A DNA stretch of 55,772 nt from Sandaracinus sp. (GTDB lineage Bacteria > Myxococcota_A > Polyangia > Polyangiales > Houyiibacteriaceae), in NCBI GenBank assembly GCA_020633125.1, contig JACKEH010000024.1, forward strand, positions 1 to 55,772. The letters run 5' to 3'. A program made the position numbers and the translations under genes. The notes beneath the pieces are model-generated. The model was not told where the DNA came from. It saw nothing but the letters and a program-made list of their open reading frames with translations, and did not search any database. Below, piece after piece: positions 36,412 to 45,602 of this stretch (position 1 is its first letter; each line of letters begins with the position of its first letter).

Positions 36412-36541
36412 GCACGGGCACGGGCACGGGCACGGGCACGGACTCGGGCACGGACTCGGGCGCGGACGCAACCGCACGGACTCGGGCGCGGACACAACCG
36501 CACGGACTCGGGCACGGACTCGGGCGCGGACACAACCGCAC
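36412..36541. repeat. Nested GC-rich tandem repeats
   Basis: Five copies of GGGCAC in a row, then a 12-mer (GGACTCGGGCAC) and a longer unit (CGCACGGACTCGGGCGCGGAC plus ACAACC) repeated two or three times. It lies just before a terminator between convergent genes. Confidence 0.7.
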
Positions 36542-36580
36542 GGAAAAACGGGCCCCCTTTCGGGCGGCCCGTTCTTTCGT
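36542..36580. terminator. Convergent terminator
   Basis: AAAAACGGGCC, an inner CCC/GGG pair with TTT loop, then GGCCCGTTCTTTC. It serves the ceramidase-like gene and the acyl-CoA dehydrogenase gene. Confidence 0.7.
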
Positions 36581-36599
36581 GCGTTTCTTTCGCCTCGGC

Positions 36600-37781
36600 T
36601 CAGCGGAGCTTGTCGAGGCGCGCGAGGTCGCGCGTCATGTTCTTCTGGTGCGCTTCGATCGTGCCGCCGCCGATCTCGAGCAGCTTCGCGTCGCGCCACA
36701 GGCGCTCGACCTTGTACTCGCCGGTGTAGCCGTAGCCGCCGAGCACCTGAATCGCGCGGTCGGCGACGTTCTTGCCCATCGTCGAGCAGAAGAGCTTCAC
36801 GCCGTCGGTGTCGAGGCGCTGGCCGGGCTTGGCGAGGTCCATGTTGTACGCGACCTGGTAGGTGTACGCGCGACCCGCCATGTACTCCGCGTAGCTCTCC
36901 GCGATGTGGCGCTGAATCTGGCCGAAGCGGTTGAGTGGCTCGCCGAAGCTCTTTCGCTCCTTGGCGTAGGCGTTCATGACCTCGACCGAACGACGCGCGA
37001 TGCCGAGGCTCATCGCCGCGAGCGTGATCCGCTCGAGCTCGAGGTTGCGCATCATGTGGAGCATCGCGGTGCCCTCTTCGCCGACGCGGTTCTCGACCGG
37101 CACCCGCGCGTCTTCGAAGACGAGCTCCGCCGTCGGCGACGCGCGCATGCCGAGCTTGTCTTCGATCTTCTGACCGAGGGAGAAGCCGGGCGTGCCCTTC
37201 TGCACGAGGAAGCTCGTCAGCTCGCTGCGCGCTGCGCCTTCCATGCGCGCGTAGACGAGGAAGGCGTCGCCCAGCTCGGTCTTCGAGATCGCGCCGTTCG
37301 TGATCCACATCTTCGCGCCGTTGAGCACGTAGAAGTCGCCGTCGCGCTTGGCCGTCGTGCGAAGGCCGAGCACGTCGGTGCCGGCATCCGGCTCGCTCAT
37401 GCACATGCCGCAGACGTTCTCGCCCGTGCACGCCTTCGGCAGGAAGCGCGCGCGCTGCTCGTCGCTCGCGTTCTGGTAGACGTTGTTCACGAAGAGCATC
37501 GAGTGCGCGAGGTACGCGAGCGCGAAGCCGGGATCGACGGCCGAGAGCTCCTCGTGGACGATGCACGCCGCCACCGCGTCGAGGCCCGCGCCGCCGTATT
37601 CCTCGCCGCACGTCACGCCGAGGACACCGAGGTCGCCGAGCTTGCGGAAGAGCGGCAGGTTGAAGGTCTCGGACTTGTCGTGCTCGAGCGCCTGAGGCTC
37701 GACCTCCGTCTCCGCGAAGCGGCGAATCATCTCGCGAAGCTGGGCGTGCTCGGGGGTCGGGTTGTAGAGGTCGAAGGCCAT
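36600..37781 (-). CDS. Acyl-CoA dehydrogenase, isovaleryl-CoA dehydrogenase type
   Basis: 393 residues, full length for the FAD-dependent family that introduces a 2,3 double bond into acyl-CoA. Motifs: CGMCMSEPDAGTDV and WITNGA (FAD/substrate), KLGMRASPTAELVFEDARVP, and DRAIQVLGGYGYTGEYKVERLWRDAK. The catalytic Glu seems to be Glu250 in NLELERITL, the position used by isovaleryl-CoA dehydrogenase, whereas the medium-chain position (EGT) reads GGGT. Leucine breakdown is therefore the best guess. The ATG at 37781 starts the family N-terminus; the residues upstream are not conserved in type. Confidence 0.9.
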   Translation of the reverse strand: MAFDLYNPTPEHAQLREMIRRFAETEVEPQALEHDKSETFNLPLFRKLGDLGVLGVTCGEEYGGAGLDAVAACIVHEELSAVDPGFALAYLAHSMLFVNNVYQNASDEQRARFLPKACTGENVCGMCMSEPDAGTDVLGLRTTAKRDGDFYVLNGAKMWITNGAISKTELGDAFLVYARMEGAARSELTSFLVQKGTPGFSLGQKIEDKLGMRASPTAELVFEDARVPVENRVGEEGTAMLHMMRNLELERITLAAMSLGIARRSVEVMNAYAKERKSFGEPLNRFGQIQRHIAESYAEYMAGRAYTYQVAYNMDLAKPGQRLDTDGVKLFCSTMGKNVADRAIQVLGGYGYTGEYKVERLWRDAKLLEIGGGTIEAHQKNMTRDLARLDKLR

Positions 37782-37928
37782 GGGCTGCGACCTACCAGGA
37801 AACCCGGGCTCGCCTGCGACCGGCGCGTGCGATGGCGCACGTCGACCTCCCGCCACGGTCGGACGCGCGGACATCCCGGCCGCACCGAGCAGACGGGCCC
37901 GCGGGCACCGGCCTGCCGAGGCCGAGCG

Positions 37929-38303
37929 TCAGACCGCGACGCCGAGCAGCGCCGCGATCTTGTCGACCAGCCGCGCGAAGTCGATCGGCTTCGTGTCGTA
38001 CTCGTCGCAGCCGACCTCGAGCGCACGCTCCCGGTCGCCCCGCATGGCGTGCGCGGTCAGCGCGATGATCGGAATCGACGCGGTCACCGGGTCGGCTTTG
38101 AGCCGACGGGTGGCTTCCCAGCCGTCGATCTTCGGCAGGCTCATGTCCATCAGCACGAGCGCGGGCCGTGACTCTCGCGTGCGCATCACGGCCTCTTCCC
38201 CGTCGACCGCGCAAATCACCTCGAGCCCGCGCCGTCGAAGGCGACGCGAGAGCATCTCGCGGTTGTCGTCGTCGTCCTCGACGACAAGGATGAGGGGCGC
38301 CAC
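37929..38303 (-). CDS. Single-domain response regulator (CheY-like)
   Basis: 124 residues of receiver domain only. The acidic pocket is EDDDDNRE (residues 8-15), the phosphorylated Asp lies in LMDMSLPKIDGW, and the conserved Thr and Lys lie in ALTAHA and TKPID. It starts with GTG; TACGCT lies 9 bases upstream. No histidine kinase is adjacent, so it is an orphan regulator, probably acting by protein contact. The gene is preceded on the same strand by the dioxygenase gene's end region. Confidence 0.88.
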   Translation of the reverse strand: MAPLILVVEDDDDNREMLSRRLRRRGLEVICAVDGEEAVMRTRESRPALVLMDMSLPKIDGWEATRRLKADPVTASIPIIALTAHAMRGDRERALEVGCDEYDTKPIDFARLVDKIAALLGVAV

Positions 38304-38312
38304 GCGAGGGCG

Positions 38313-38318
38313 AGCGTA
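38313..38318 (-). promoter_or_regulatory. -10 box of the response regulator gene
   Basis: Minus strand TACGCT, 9 bases, then GTG; the leader is about 3 bases. Confidence 0.4.
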
Positions 38319-38429
38319 GCGCAAGACGACGGAGCACGGAACGTCGCCGCGCACCCCACGCGCATGGAGCCTCCGACGACGAAGGTCTCCCGCGCGCTTC
38401 GCATGGAGCACGCGGAAGACCCGATCCCG

Positions 38430-39299
38430 TCAGCTTCGCCAGTCGACGCTACGGCGGCTGATCGAGCCGTACTCCCAGCCGTCGAAGGGAATCGTCGCGC
38501 GCTGCCCGTCCGCCGCGCCGGCCGCGACCAGGAGCGGTCGGTAATGTTCGTCGGTCGGGTGGGCGAGCGCGTAGGCCGGCGCCCGTTCGCGCGCCGAAGC
38601 CAACGCGTCGACGTCGCCGCGCGCGAGCGCTTCGCCCACGTAGGCATCCATCTCTTCGGCCCACGACGGCACCGCGCTTCCGTCCGGCGCGATGCGGCGG
38701 AGGTTGTGCACGACGTTGCCGCTGCCGAGGATCCAGACGCCTTCGTCGCGAAGCGGCGCGAGCGCACGACCGAGCGCGACGAGCCGACCCGGGCTCAGGT
38801 CGCGTGGCATCGACACCTGCAACACCGGCACGTCGGCCGCGGGTCGTAGATGCACGAGCGGCACCCAGACACCGTGGTCGAGCGGCTGGCGCTCGTCCCG
38901 GACGACCTGGAAGTCGCCGAGCAACGACTCCACGCGAGTCGCGAGCTCGGGCGCGCCGGGTGCGTCGTAGCGCATGCGGTAGAGCTCCGCCGGGAAGCCG
39001 CCGAAGTCGTGCATGATGACGCCGCCGCGCGTTTGGCCGATGCGCACCGGGGCGTCGGTCCAATGCGCGCTCACGACGAGGATCGCGCGCGCCTCGGGAA
39101 TCGATTGCGACCAACGCACCAGCGGTGCGCCCTTCTCGGCGTCCATCGCGAGCGTGGGCGCTCCGTGGGCGACGAAGCCGACGGGCATGCGGGGGGTGGC
39201 GGAGGGCGGCATCTCGTTCGCTCCTTCGCGGGGCGTGGGCGCGGCGCGACAAGCCAACAGGCCTGCCGTACCGAGCAACCAGGACCGACGCGTGATCAT
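38430..39299 (-). CDS. 4,5-DOPA extradiol dioxygenase-like protein with export signal
   Basis: 289 residues of the class III (LigB/YgiD) dioxygenase family. Metal-ligand and catalytic His are placed as in YgiD: His45 in FVAHGAP, His79 in VVSAHWTD, His142 in PLDHGVWVPL and the C-terminal HPTDEHYRPL. Unusually, it begins MITRRSWLLGTAGLLACR: a twin-Arg start, hydrophobic core and a lipobox-like LLAC (Cys17), so it seems to be exported by Tat and lipid-anchored. YgiD proteins are normally cytoplasmic. CACTCT lies 7 bases before the ATG. The substrate is unknown; a catechol is expected. Confidence 0.82.
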   Translation of the reverse strand: MITRRSWLLGTAGLLACRAAPTPREGANEMPPSATPRMPVGFVAHGAPTLAMDAEKGAPLVRWSQSIPEARAILVVSAHWTDAPVRIGQTRGGVIMHDFGGFPAELYRMRYDAPGAPELATRVESLLGDFQVVRDERQPLDHGVWVPLVHLRPAADVPVLQVSMPRDLSPGRLVALGRALAPLRDEGVWILGSGNVVHNLRRIAPDGSAVPSWAEEMDAYVGEALARGDVDALASARERAPAYALAHPTDEHYRPLLVAAGAADGQRATIPFDGWEYGSISRRSVDWRS

Positions 39300-39434
39300 C
39301 TCGGGCAGAGTGGTCGTGGGGAGGGAGCCCCCGCAACGGGGGCGCGCGGACACGTACCGTTGCGAGAACGGAACGAACGGCCCACGCGCGCGACGCACGC
39401 AACGACGCCCTTCCCTCGGATGCGCGAAGTCGAC

Positions 39435-39440
39435 CATCCT
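39435..39440 (+). promoter_or_regulatory. -10-like box of the flavin monooxygenase gene
   Basis: CATCCT, 6 bases, then GTG; it keeps A and T of the -10 at the leaderless spacing. Confidence 0.35.
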
Positions 39441-39446
39441 GCGCGG

Positions 39447-40607
39447 GTGAACGAGACCACGACGCAGGTGCTCGTCCTCGGCGCCGGGCCCGCCGGGCTC
39501 GCGGTCGGCGGCTGCCTTCGAAGCGCGGGCGTGCCCTTCGAGCTGCTCGAGCGTGCGAGCACCGTCGGCCACCGATGGCGCAACCACTACGAGCGGCTGC
39601 ACCTGCACACCTACCGCGACCTGACGAAGCTTCCGGACCATCCGTGGCCGCTGCACGTCGCGTCGTATCCCTCACGCGACCAGGTCGTCGCCTACCTCGA
39701 CGAGCACGCGCGAAAGAACGCGCTGACGCCGCGCTTCGAGCGCGAGGTGGTGCGGCTCGCGCGCGAAGGCGCGGCGTGGGTCGCGACGACGAAGGGGCCG
39801 CACGGCGACGAACGTTGGGTCGCGCCACGCGCCGTGATCGCGACGGGCTACAACCGCGTGCCGCATCGACCGACGTGGCCCGGTGAGGCGAGCTTCGCGG
39901 GGACGATCGTGCACGCGATCGACTACCGAAACGGTCGCGCCTACCGCGGAAAGCGGGCGCTCGTGGTCGGCAGCGGCAACAGCGGCGCGGAGATCACGCT
40001 CGACCTCTTCGAGCACGGCGCGCGGACCTCGATGGCGATTCGGCATCCGACGCACGTCTCGCCGCGCGATCTCTTCGGGGTCGTACCGACGCAGGCGCTC
40101 GGCGTCGCGCTCGGTTGGCTGCCGCCGAAGGTCTTCGATCGGTTGGCGCTGCCGCTGACCAAACGTCTCGTCGGCGACCTCTCGGCCTACGGCATCACGC
40201 GACCCGACCAAGGTCCGATGGAGCTGCTTCAAAAGACGGGGCGTGTGCCGCTGCTCGACATCGGCACCGTCGAGCTCGTTCGCCAAGGACGCATCACCGT
40301 CTTCCCCGGCATCGAACGATTCGACGGAAGCGACGTGGTCTTCGTCGACGGTCGCTCCGAGCCCTTCGACGTCGTCGTGCTCGCGACTGGCTACCACGCG
40401 GCTCTGGAAGGGTTCCTCGACGGCGCCGAACGCCTCGTCGACGGCAAGGGCCATCCGACCGCGCACGCGCAGGAGCATCCCGAGGCGCCCGGGCTCTACT
40501 TCGTGGGCTATCGAAACCCACCCACCGGCGCGATTCACGACATCGCGAAAGAAGCGCGGCGCGTGGCGGGCGCCATCGGACGCGCGACGAAGGGAGGCGC
40601 GGCGTGA
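39447..40607 (+). CDS. Flavin-containing monooxygenase-like NAD(P)/FAD oxidoreductase
   Basis: 386 residues from a GTG. The FAD-binding GAGPAG is at 12-17, with GHRWRNHYERLHLHT next (the FMO/Trk-type region, as in YUCCA-like and CzcO-like enzymes). The second nucleotide motif is GSGNSG in KRALVVGSGNSGAEI. The C-terminal ATGYHAAL and GLYFVGYRNPP are typical. It probably hydroxylates a small molecule or reduces a partner. Its stop overlaps the GTG of the Rieske gene (GTGA), so both are made together. Confidence 0.87.
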   Translation: MNETTTQVLVLGAGPAGLAVGGCLRSAGVPFELLERASTVGHRWRNHYERLHLHTYRDLTKLPDHPWPLHVASYPSRDQVVAYLDEHARKNALTPRFEREVVRLAREGAAWVATTKGPHGDERWVAPRAVIATGYNRVPHRPTWPGEASFAGTIVHAIDYRNGRAYRGKRALVVGSGNSGAEITLDLFEHGARTSMAIRHPTHVSPRDLFGVVPTQALGVALGWLPPKVFDRLALPLTKRLVGDLSAYGITRPDQGPMELLQKTGRVPLLDIGTVELVRQGRITVFPGIERFDGSDVVFVDGRSEPFDVVVLATGYHAALEGFLDGAERLVDGKGHPTAHAQEHPEAPGLYFVGYRNPPTGAIHDIAKEARRVAGAIGRATKGGAA

Positions 40608-41664
40608 CGCTTCGACCCGAGCTCGACTTCTGGCATCCCGTGCTCACGAGCGAGGAGCTTGGCGACACCCCCGAGAAGGTGCGTCTGCTCGGCACCGAGG
40701 TGAGCGTCTTCCGCACCGCGAAGAAGCCGCTGCGGGGCGGCGGCACGGTCGGCGCGGTCCTCGATCGTTGCCCGCATCGCGGCGCCTCGCTCTCGAAGGG
40801 TCACGTGCGCGAAGGCTGCGTCGTCTGCCCCTACCACGGGTGGAGCTGGGCCCCAGACGGCACCGGGAAGAGCCCCGGAAACCCGGACGGTCGTTTTCGC
40901 ACGCAAGCCTTCGACGCGCTCGAGAGCGACGGCGCGATCTGGATCAAACGCGCGGGCACCGCGGTGCCGTTTCCGCGCTTCGACGTGGCGGGCTTCTTGG
41001 AGATCGCGCGCTTCCGTCGCCGCGTGAACGCGCCGCTCGAGGTCGTGCTCGACAACTTCATCGAGGTCGAGCACACGGGCAACGTCCACTACGTGCTCGG
41101 CTACGACACGCACCGCCTCGACGAAGTGATCTGCAAGGTCGAGACGACACCGGAGACGGTGCGCGTCTACAACCAAGGGCCGCAGAAGCCGATGCCCTGG
41201 GCGCTGCGAAAGCTCTTTCGGTACCCGCCGAACGCGCACTTCGTCGACGATTGGACGACCCGCTTCGCGCCCGTGAGCTCGGTCTACGATCAGTATTGGA
41301 TCGACCGGCTCACCGGCGAGCGTGGAGGCGACTTCCTGCGCAACGCGGTCTTCTTCACGCCGGTCGAGGACGACGTCACCGACCTCTTCGTCTTCGTCTT
41401 CGCGGAGGCCACGGCGTGGGTCGCGTCGGCCTCAACAGCCTGCTGCTCAAGCCGCTGACGGCGTGGCTCGGAAGGCTCGAGATCGAAGCCGACGTGAAGA
41501 TGATCGAAGGACTCGCGGACAAGTCGCCCGAGATTCGCGGCAACCAGCTCGGTCGCTTCGACCGCGGGCCGCTCGCGTCGCGCAACCGCATGAGGCGCAT
41601 CTACCGCCGCGGGGTCGAAGGGCTCGACGCGGCCGGGGTCGAGCTCGACGACTCGGAAACGTGA
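40604..41664 (+). CDS. Rieske non-haem iron oxygenase, alpha-subunit type (one frameshift)
   Basis: About 353 residues after repair of one lost base near 41420. The Rieske centre is CPHRG at 56-60 and CPYHGW at 75-80. The catalytic mononuclear-iron segment reads DNFIEVEHTGNVHYVLGY, with the expected Glu, His and His. The frame breaks at AEATAWV; the next frame continues GRVGLNSLLLKPLTAWLGR to DSET without loss. The GTG start overlaps the stop of the flavin monooxygenase gene and follows GGGAGG. An oxidised ring or sterol-like substrate is possible. The flavoprotein could be its reductase, though it lacks the usual iron-sulfur part. Confidence 0.82.
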
Positions 41665-41857
41665 GTCCGAGCCCCGCCCCGCCGAAAAAACCTGACGCGG
41701 CGCCGTAGCGGCGTGAGCGTACTTCGTTCGGCGGGCCGCCGCCCTTCCCTCGCTGGCGAAGGGTCGTCGGAAGGCGCGCCGTGCTTCGTTCGGCCGTCCC
41801 TGGCGCTCGCCGTTTCGACGCTCCGCGTCAGAGCGCCGCGTCGCGAATCACCAGGGT

Positions 41858-41885
41858 TTGGCGGGCGGGATCTCCGTTGTACAGT
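41858..41885 (+). promoter_or_regulatory. Promoter of ilvE
   Basis: TTGGCG at 41858, 16 bases, TACAGT at 41880-41885. The leader of about 19-24 bases contains a CAGGA ribosome site. Confidence 0.5.
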
Positions 41886-41910
41886 GCCGCCGCGCTAGCC
41901 AGGACACGCC

Positions 41911-42972
41911 ATGAACATCGACATTCGCCCGACCACCACGCCCCGTACCCGTCCCACCGGAGCCCTCGGCTTCGGCATCCACTTCACGGACCACCTGTTC
42001 CGAATGGACTACGTCGACGGCAAGGGCTGGGTCGACGCGCGTGTCGAGGCGTACTCCGGCGCGACGCTCGACCCCGCCGCCTCGGTCCTGCACTACGCGC
42101 AGGTCGTCTTCGAGGGTCTCAAGGCCTTCCGCGGCGCCGACGGCGGCCTTCGTATCTTCCGCGCCGACCGCCACGCGCGACGCTTCGCGCGCAGCTGCGA
42201 GAAGCTCTGCATTCCGGCCATCCCCGAGGCGGACGTGATGGAAGCCATCGTGCGCGTCGTCGAGCAGGACGCGAGCTGGGTGCCCGACGCGCCGGGCGCG
42301 CTCTACATCCGCCCCTACGTCTACGCGACCGAGGCGTTCCTCGGCGTTCGCCCCGCGAAGGCGTACACCTTCTGCGTCATCCTCTCGCCCGTCGGCGCCT
42401 ACTACGAGCGCGGCTTCGCCCCCGTGAAGATCTGGGTCGAGCGTGAGGCGGTGCGCGCGGTGAAGGGTGGCGTCGGCGACGCGAAGACCGCCGCGAACTA
42501 CGCCGCGAGCCTTCACGCCGCGTTCGGCGCGAAGAAGCGTGGCTACGATCAGGTGCTCTGGACCGACGCGATCTCGCACGAGAAGATCGAAGAGGTCGGC
42601 ACGATGAACCTCTTCGTCGCGTTCGAGAACGAGGTCGTCACGCCCTCGCTCGACGGCACCATCCTCGACGGCGTCACGCGCGACAGCGTGATCACGCTGC
42701 TCAAGGCGCGCGGCGTGAACATCGTCGAGCGTCCCATCACGCTCGATGAGGTCAAACAGGGTCAGAAGAGCGGCAAGCTCAAGGAGATCTTCGGCAGCGG
42801 CACCGCAGCGGTGGTCTCGCCGGTCGGCACCCTCGGCTTCGAGGACGGCGACCTGACGATCGGCGACGGCAACCCCGGCCCGCTCGCGCTTTCGCTCTTC
42901 GACGAGCTGACGAAGATTCAGCGTGGCGACCTTCCGGATCCGCACGGTTGGGTTCGTCGCCTCGAGGGCTGA
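41911..42972 (+). CDS. ilvE: Branched-chain amino-acid aminotransferase (class IV, BCAT type II)
   Basis: 353 residues, the length of the BCAT2-like bacterial group. It moves the amino group between leucine, isoleucine or valine and 2-oxoglutarate, with PLP. LHYAQVVFEGLKAFRG and ALYIRPYVYATEAFLGVRPA are family motifs; the PLP Lys is in GDAKTAANYAAS, and GYDQVLWTDA and EEVGTMNLFV follow. FGSGTAAVVSPVG closes the active site. Together with the isovaleryl-CoA-type dehydrogenase 4 kb away it fits branched-chain amino-acid use, but they are separate transcripts. Confidence 0.95.
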   Translation: MNIDIRPTTTPRTRPTGALGFGIHFTDHLFRMDYVDGKGWVDARVEAYSGATLDPAASVLHYAQVVFEGLKAFRGADGGLRIFRADRHARRFARSCEKLCIPAIPEADVMEAIVRVVEQDASWVPDAPGALYIRPYVYATEAFLGVRPAKAYTFCVILSPVGAYYERGFAPVKIWVEREAVRAVKGGVGDAKTAANYAASLHAAFGAKKRGYDQVLWTDAISHEKIEEVGTMNLFVAFENEVVTPSLDGTILDGVTRDSVITLLKARGVNIVERPITLDEVKQGQKSGKLKEIFGSGTAAVVSPVGTLGFEDGDLTIGDGNPGPLALSLFDELTKIQRGDLPDPHGWVRRLEG

Positions 42973-43003
42973 GGCTCTTGCTCGTGACGTAGGAAGCGCG
43001 TGG

Positions 43004-43291
43004 ATGAACCCGACGCTTCGGCAACAAACGGCGCTCCTCGTGCGTACCCGCGAGGGGCGCACGCGTTTGGCGGTGTGGACGCAGTGGCAGGCGCGTGGAC
43101 GCATGCGCACCGAGATCGTCGTGTGGCGCGTCGTGCGGACGTTGCTGCCGCGGGATCAGATCGCGCATCAGATCGAAAAGCGCGCGCTCGACGTCGAGTA
43201 CCGCGACCTCGAGGCGTGGTTTCAGGCGCACGACTTCGAGCTGCTCGGTCGGTTGGACGGTCCGTCGATCGAAGAGCCGCTTTCGAGCTGA
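43004..43291 (+). CDS. Small hypothetical protein
   Basis: 95 residues, MNPTLRQQTALLVRTREGRTRLAV onward, basic N-terminal half and acidic C-terminal half (LDVEYRDLEAWFQAHDFELLGRLDGPSIEEPL). A GGAAG site lies 7 bases before the ATG. No family is recognised; it looks like a soluble helical protein. It follows ilvE by 31 bp and may be read with it. Confidence 0.6.
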   Translation: MNPTLRQQTALLVRTREGRTRLAVWTQWQARGRMRTEIVVWRVVRTLLPRDQIAHQIEKRALDVEYRDLEAWFQAHDFELLGRLDGPSIEEPLSS

Positions 43292-43325
43292 CGCGCTCGG
43301 CGACTGCGCGCGTGAGAACGGCTCG

Positions 43326-44378
43326 TCAGACCGCGCGTGCGAAGCTTCGACACGCCATGTCGTAGTAGCGATCGGTGATGCCTTCGTCCGCGAAGCCGCA
43401 CTTGCGGAGCACCCCCTGCGATGCTGCGTTGTCGGGGTGCGTGACCGCGACGAGGCCTTGGAGGCCGAGCGTTTGCGCGTGCGTGACCACGGCCCGGGCG
43501 GCCTCCGTCGCGTAGCCACGTCCGTGGTGGGCCACCGCGAAGCGGTAGCCGAGCTCGAGCTCGGGCCCACGAAACCCGCGGTGACCGCTGCGCAGAATCG
43601 GCCAGATCCCCACGTCACCGACGACGTGTCCGGGCGCGAGCGCTCGACTCGTGGCTTCTTTCGCCGCGAGCGTCACGGCCCAGAAGCCGACGCCACGTGC
43701 TTCGAACGCGTGCAGGCTCGCCGCGAGGAAGTGCGCGACCTCCACCTTCGAGCGCGGCTTGCCGTCGCCGACGAAACGCATCGCCTCCGCGTCGCCGAGC
43801 CACGTGTGAAACGCGTCGACGTCGCACGGGGCGGGTCCACGCAACACCAGCCGTTCCGTCACGATCGTCGGCAGGTCGGGGATCCGTCCGTCGAGCCGAC
43901 GCACGTATTGCGTGTCGCACGCGAAGTGGCCGGTGTGCCCGAGCGGCCCGGAGAGCTTCTCGAACCCTTCGGATTCGTAGAGCGCACGGGCCTTCTTCAT
44001 GCTCGCGAGCGTCTCGAGATAGCACCGCGCGAAGCCGAGCGAGGCCGCGACACGCAAGACGTGCCGCAGCATGCGCCGCCCGGCACCACGCCCACGCAGC
44101 GCCGGTCGGAAGTACATCTTCCGCAGCTCGCAGATCTCCGGTGCCGCGCCCTCCAGCGGTGCGACCGCGGCGCAGCCGAGGACTCCTTCGTCGAAGCTCT
44201 CGATCACGAAACACGCCGAGCGTTCCCGCGCGGCGTAGCATTCGCTCATCGCGGCGACCTCTGCATCGTGAATCGCGAAGCCCGGTCCCGACGCGCCGTG
44301 CTCGGTCATCACGTCGCGAATGATCGCGGCGACCGCCTCGTCGTCGGAGGCACGAATCGGACGGAGCAGGTCGTCCAT
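43326..44378 (-). CDS. Tandem GNAT acetyltransferase
   Basis: 350 residues with two GNAT folds. The first (about 5-170) has ICELRKMYFRPALRGRGAGRRML, the acetyl-CoA-binding RxxGxG/A loop, and SMKKARALYESEGFEKL; it resembles the YjgM/ArgA-like group. The second (about 180-340) starts TERLVLRGPAPCDVDAFHTWL and has YRFAVAHHGRGYATEAARAV and HPDNAASQGVLRKCGF, as in RimJ/RimL-type ribosomal or small-molecule acetyltransferases. Both look active by motif; substrates unknown. A GGAGG site precedes the ATG at 44376-44378. The frame runs on upstream through unrelated sequence, which I exclude. Confidence 0.86.
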   Translation of the reverse strand: MDDLLRPIRASDDEAVAAIIRDVMTEHGASGPGFAIHDAEVAAMSECYAARERSACFVIESFDEGVLGCAAVAPLEGAAPEICELRKMYFRPALRGRGAGRRMLRHVLRVAASLGFARCYLETLASMKKARALYESEGFEKLSGPLGHTGHFACDTQYVRRLDGRIPDLPTIVTERLVLRGPAPCDVDAFHTWLGDAEAMRFVGDGKPRSKVEVAHFLAASLHAFEARGVGFWAVTLAAKEATSRALAPGHVVGDVGIWPILRSGHRGFRGPELELGYRFAVAHHGRGYATEAARAVVTHAQTLGLQGLVAVTHPDNAASQGVLRKCGFADEGITDRYYDMACRSFARAV

Positions 44379-44464
44379 GGCGCCATGTTCCTCCGTTGGA
44401 GGTTCTGCGCAAGAGGTCGCCACGCCCGGGCCGTGGTCGCGACGTCTCGTCTCGGCCAGACCGC

Positions 44465-45473
44465 TCAAGCGTGCAGCGCGTTCATGTCGGAAGCCGTCGC
44501 TCGCGCCCGCCGCCCCAGCGCGCTCATGCCCGCCTCGAACGCGACCACCGGCGCATAGCCGAGCTCGCGTTCGGCCTTTCGAACGTCCACCGTCACCGAG
44601 CGTGAGAGCGCGCTCACCGCGAACGAGGTCAGCGGCGGCACCCGCCGAATCGAGAGCGCGCGCCAGATGCTCTCCACCACGCGCGCCAGCCCACGCGCGA
44701 GACTTCCCGGCAGGCTTCGGGCCGAGAGCGCGACGCCTTCGGTGGCCGCGTACGCGGTGAGGAACGCGCGTTGGTCGCGCTCGCCTTCGTCGGCCACGAA
44801 ATACGCCTCGCCGCCGCGACCCTTCGTGAGCGCGAGCTCGAGCGCGTGCGCGAGGTTTCGAACGTGCGTCGTCGAGGTTCGCGCGCGTCCCGCCGTCGAG
44901 CCAGACGAAGCTGCCTTCGCGCGCCATACGCAAGACCGCGGGGAGCACCGAGGTGTCGCGCGGTCCCCAGACGAGCCGCGGCCGAATCGAGATCGTCTCG
45001 AAGCTCCCCTCGACGTTCGCGGCGAGCACGCGTGCTTCGGCGGCGGCCTTCGTCTCCGAGTAGAGGAAACGATGCCGGCTCGGCGGCGCGAGCGTCTCGT
45101 CGACCGCGATCAAATCGCGCGTTCCGTCGAAGACCGCCGCCTCGGTGCCGACGTGCACGAAGCGCCGCACGCCCGCGGCCCGTGCCGCCGCGAGCAGACG
45201 CTCGGTTCCCTCCACGTTCGCCTTCCAGAACGCTTCCCGGGTTCCCCACTCCTCCACGAACGCCGCGGCGTGCACCACCGCGTGGCAACCCGCGAGGTCG
45301 GCGGGCTCCACCGAGTCGAGGTCGCATCGCACCGGCGTCGCGCCGAACGACGCCACGGTGGCCGCGCTCTTCTCGGAACGCGCCATCGCTCGCACCTCGT
45401 GACCACGCGCGACGAAATGTTCGATCACGTGGCTCCCCACGAAGCCCGAACCACCGGTGACGAAGACGATCAC
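44465..45473 (-). CDS. NAD-dependent epimerase/dehydratase (SDR, one frameshift)
   Basis: About 336 residues after repair. The GTG at 45471-45473 follows GGGAGG and begins VIVFVTGGSGFVGSHV, the Rossmann motif. VHAAAFVEEWGTREAF and RFLYSETKAAAEARV (Tyr and Lys of the active site) lie in the first frame. Near 44878 the frame breaks in a GCGAACC stretch and the product continues TSTTHVRNLAHALELAL, GGEAYFVADEGE and so on to SDMNALHA. It belongs to the extended SDR group with 3-beta-HSD-like sequence; substrate unknown. It is divergent from the LysR gene, so that regulator probably controls it. Confidence 0.75.
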
Positions 45474-45602
45474 GACGACCTCCCGAAGCTCCGCTCTCGC
45501 GGGGCGCTCGACTCGAACGCCCACCCATCGTGGGTCGCCTTCTTTCATGCGTCGCATCGATGCTTTGCATGCAGGCATTCGTCTCGTGCATCTTTGGACT
45601 GC

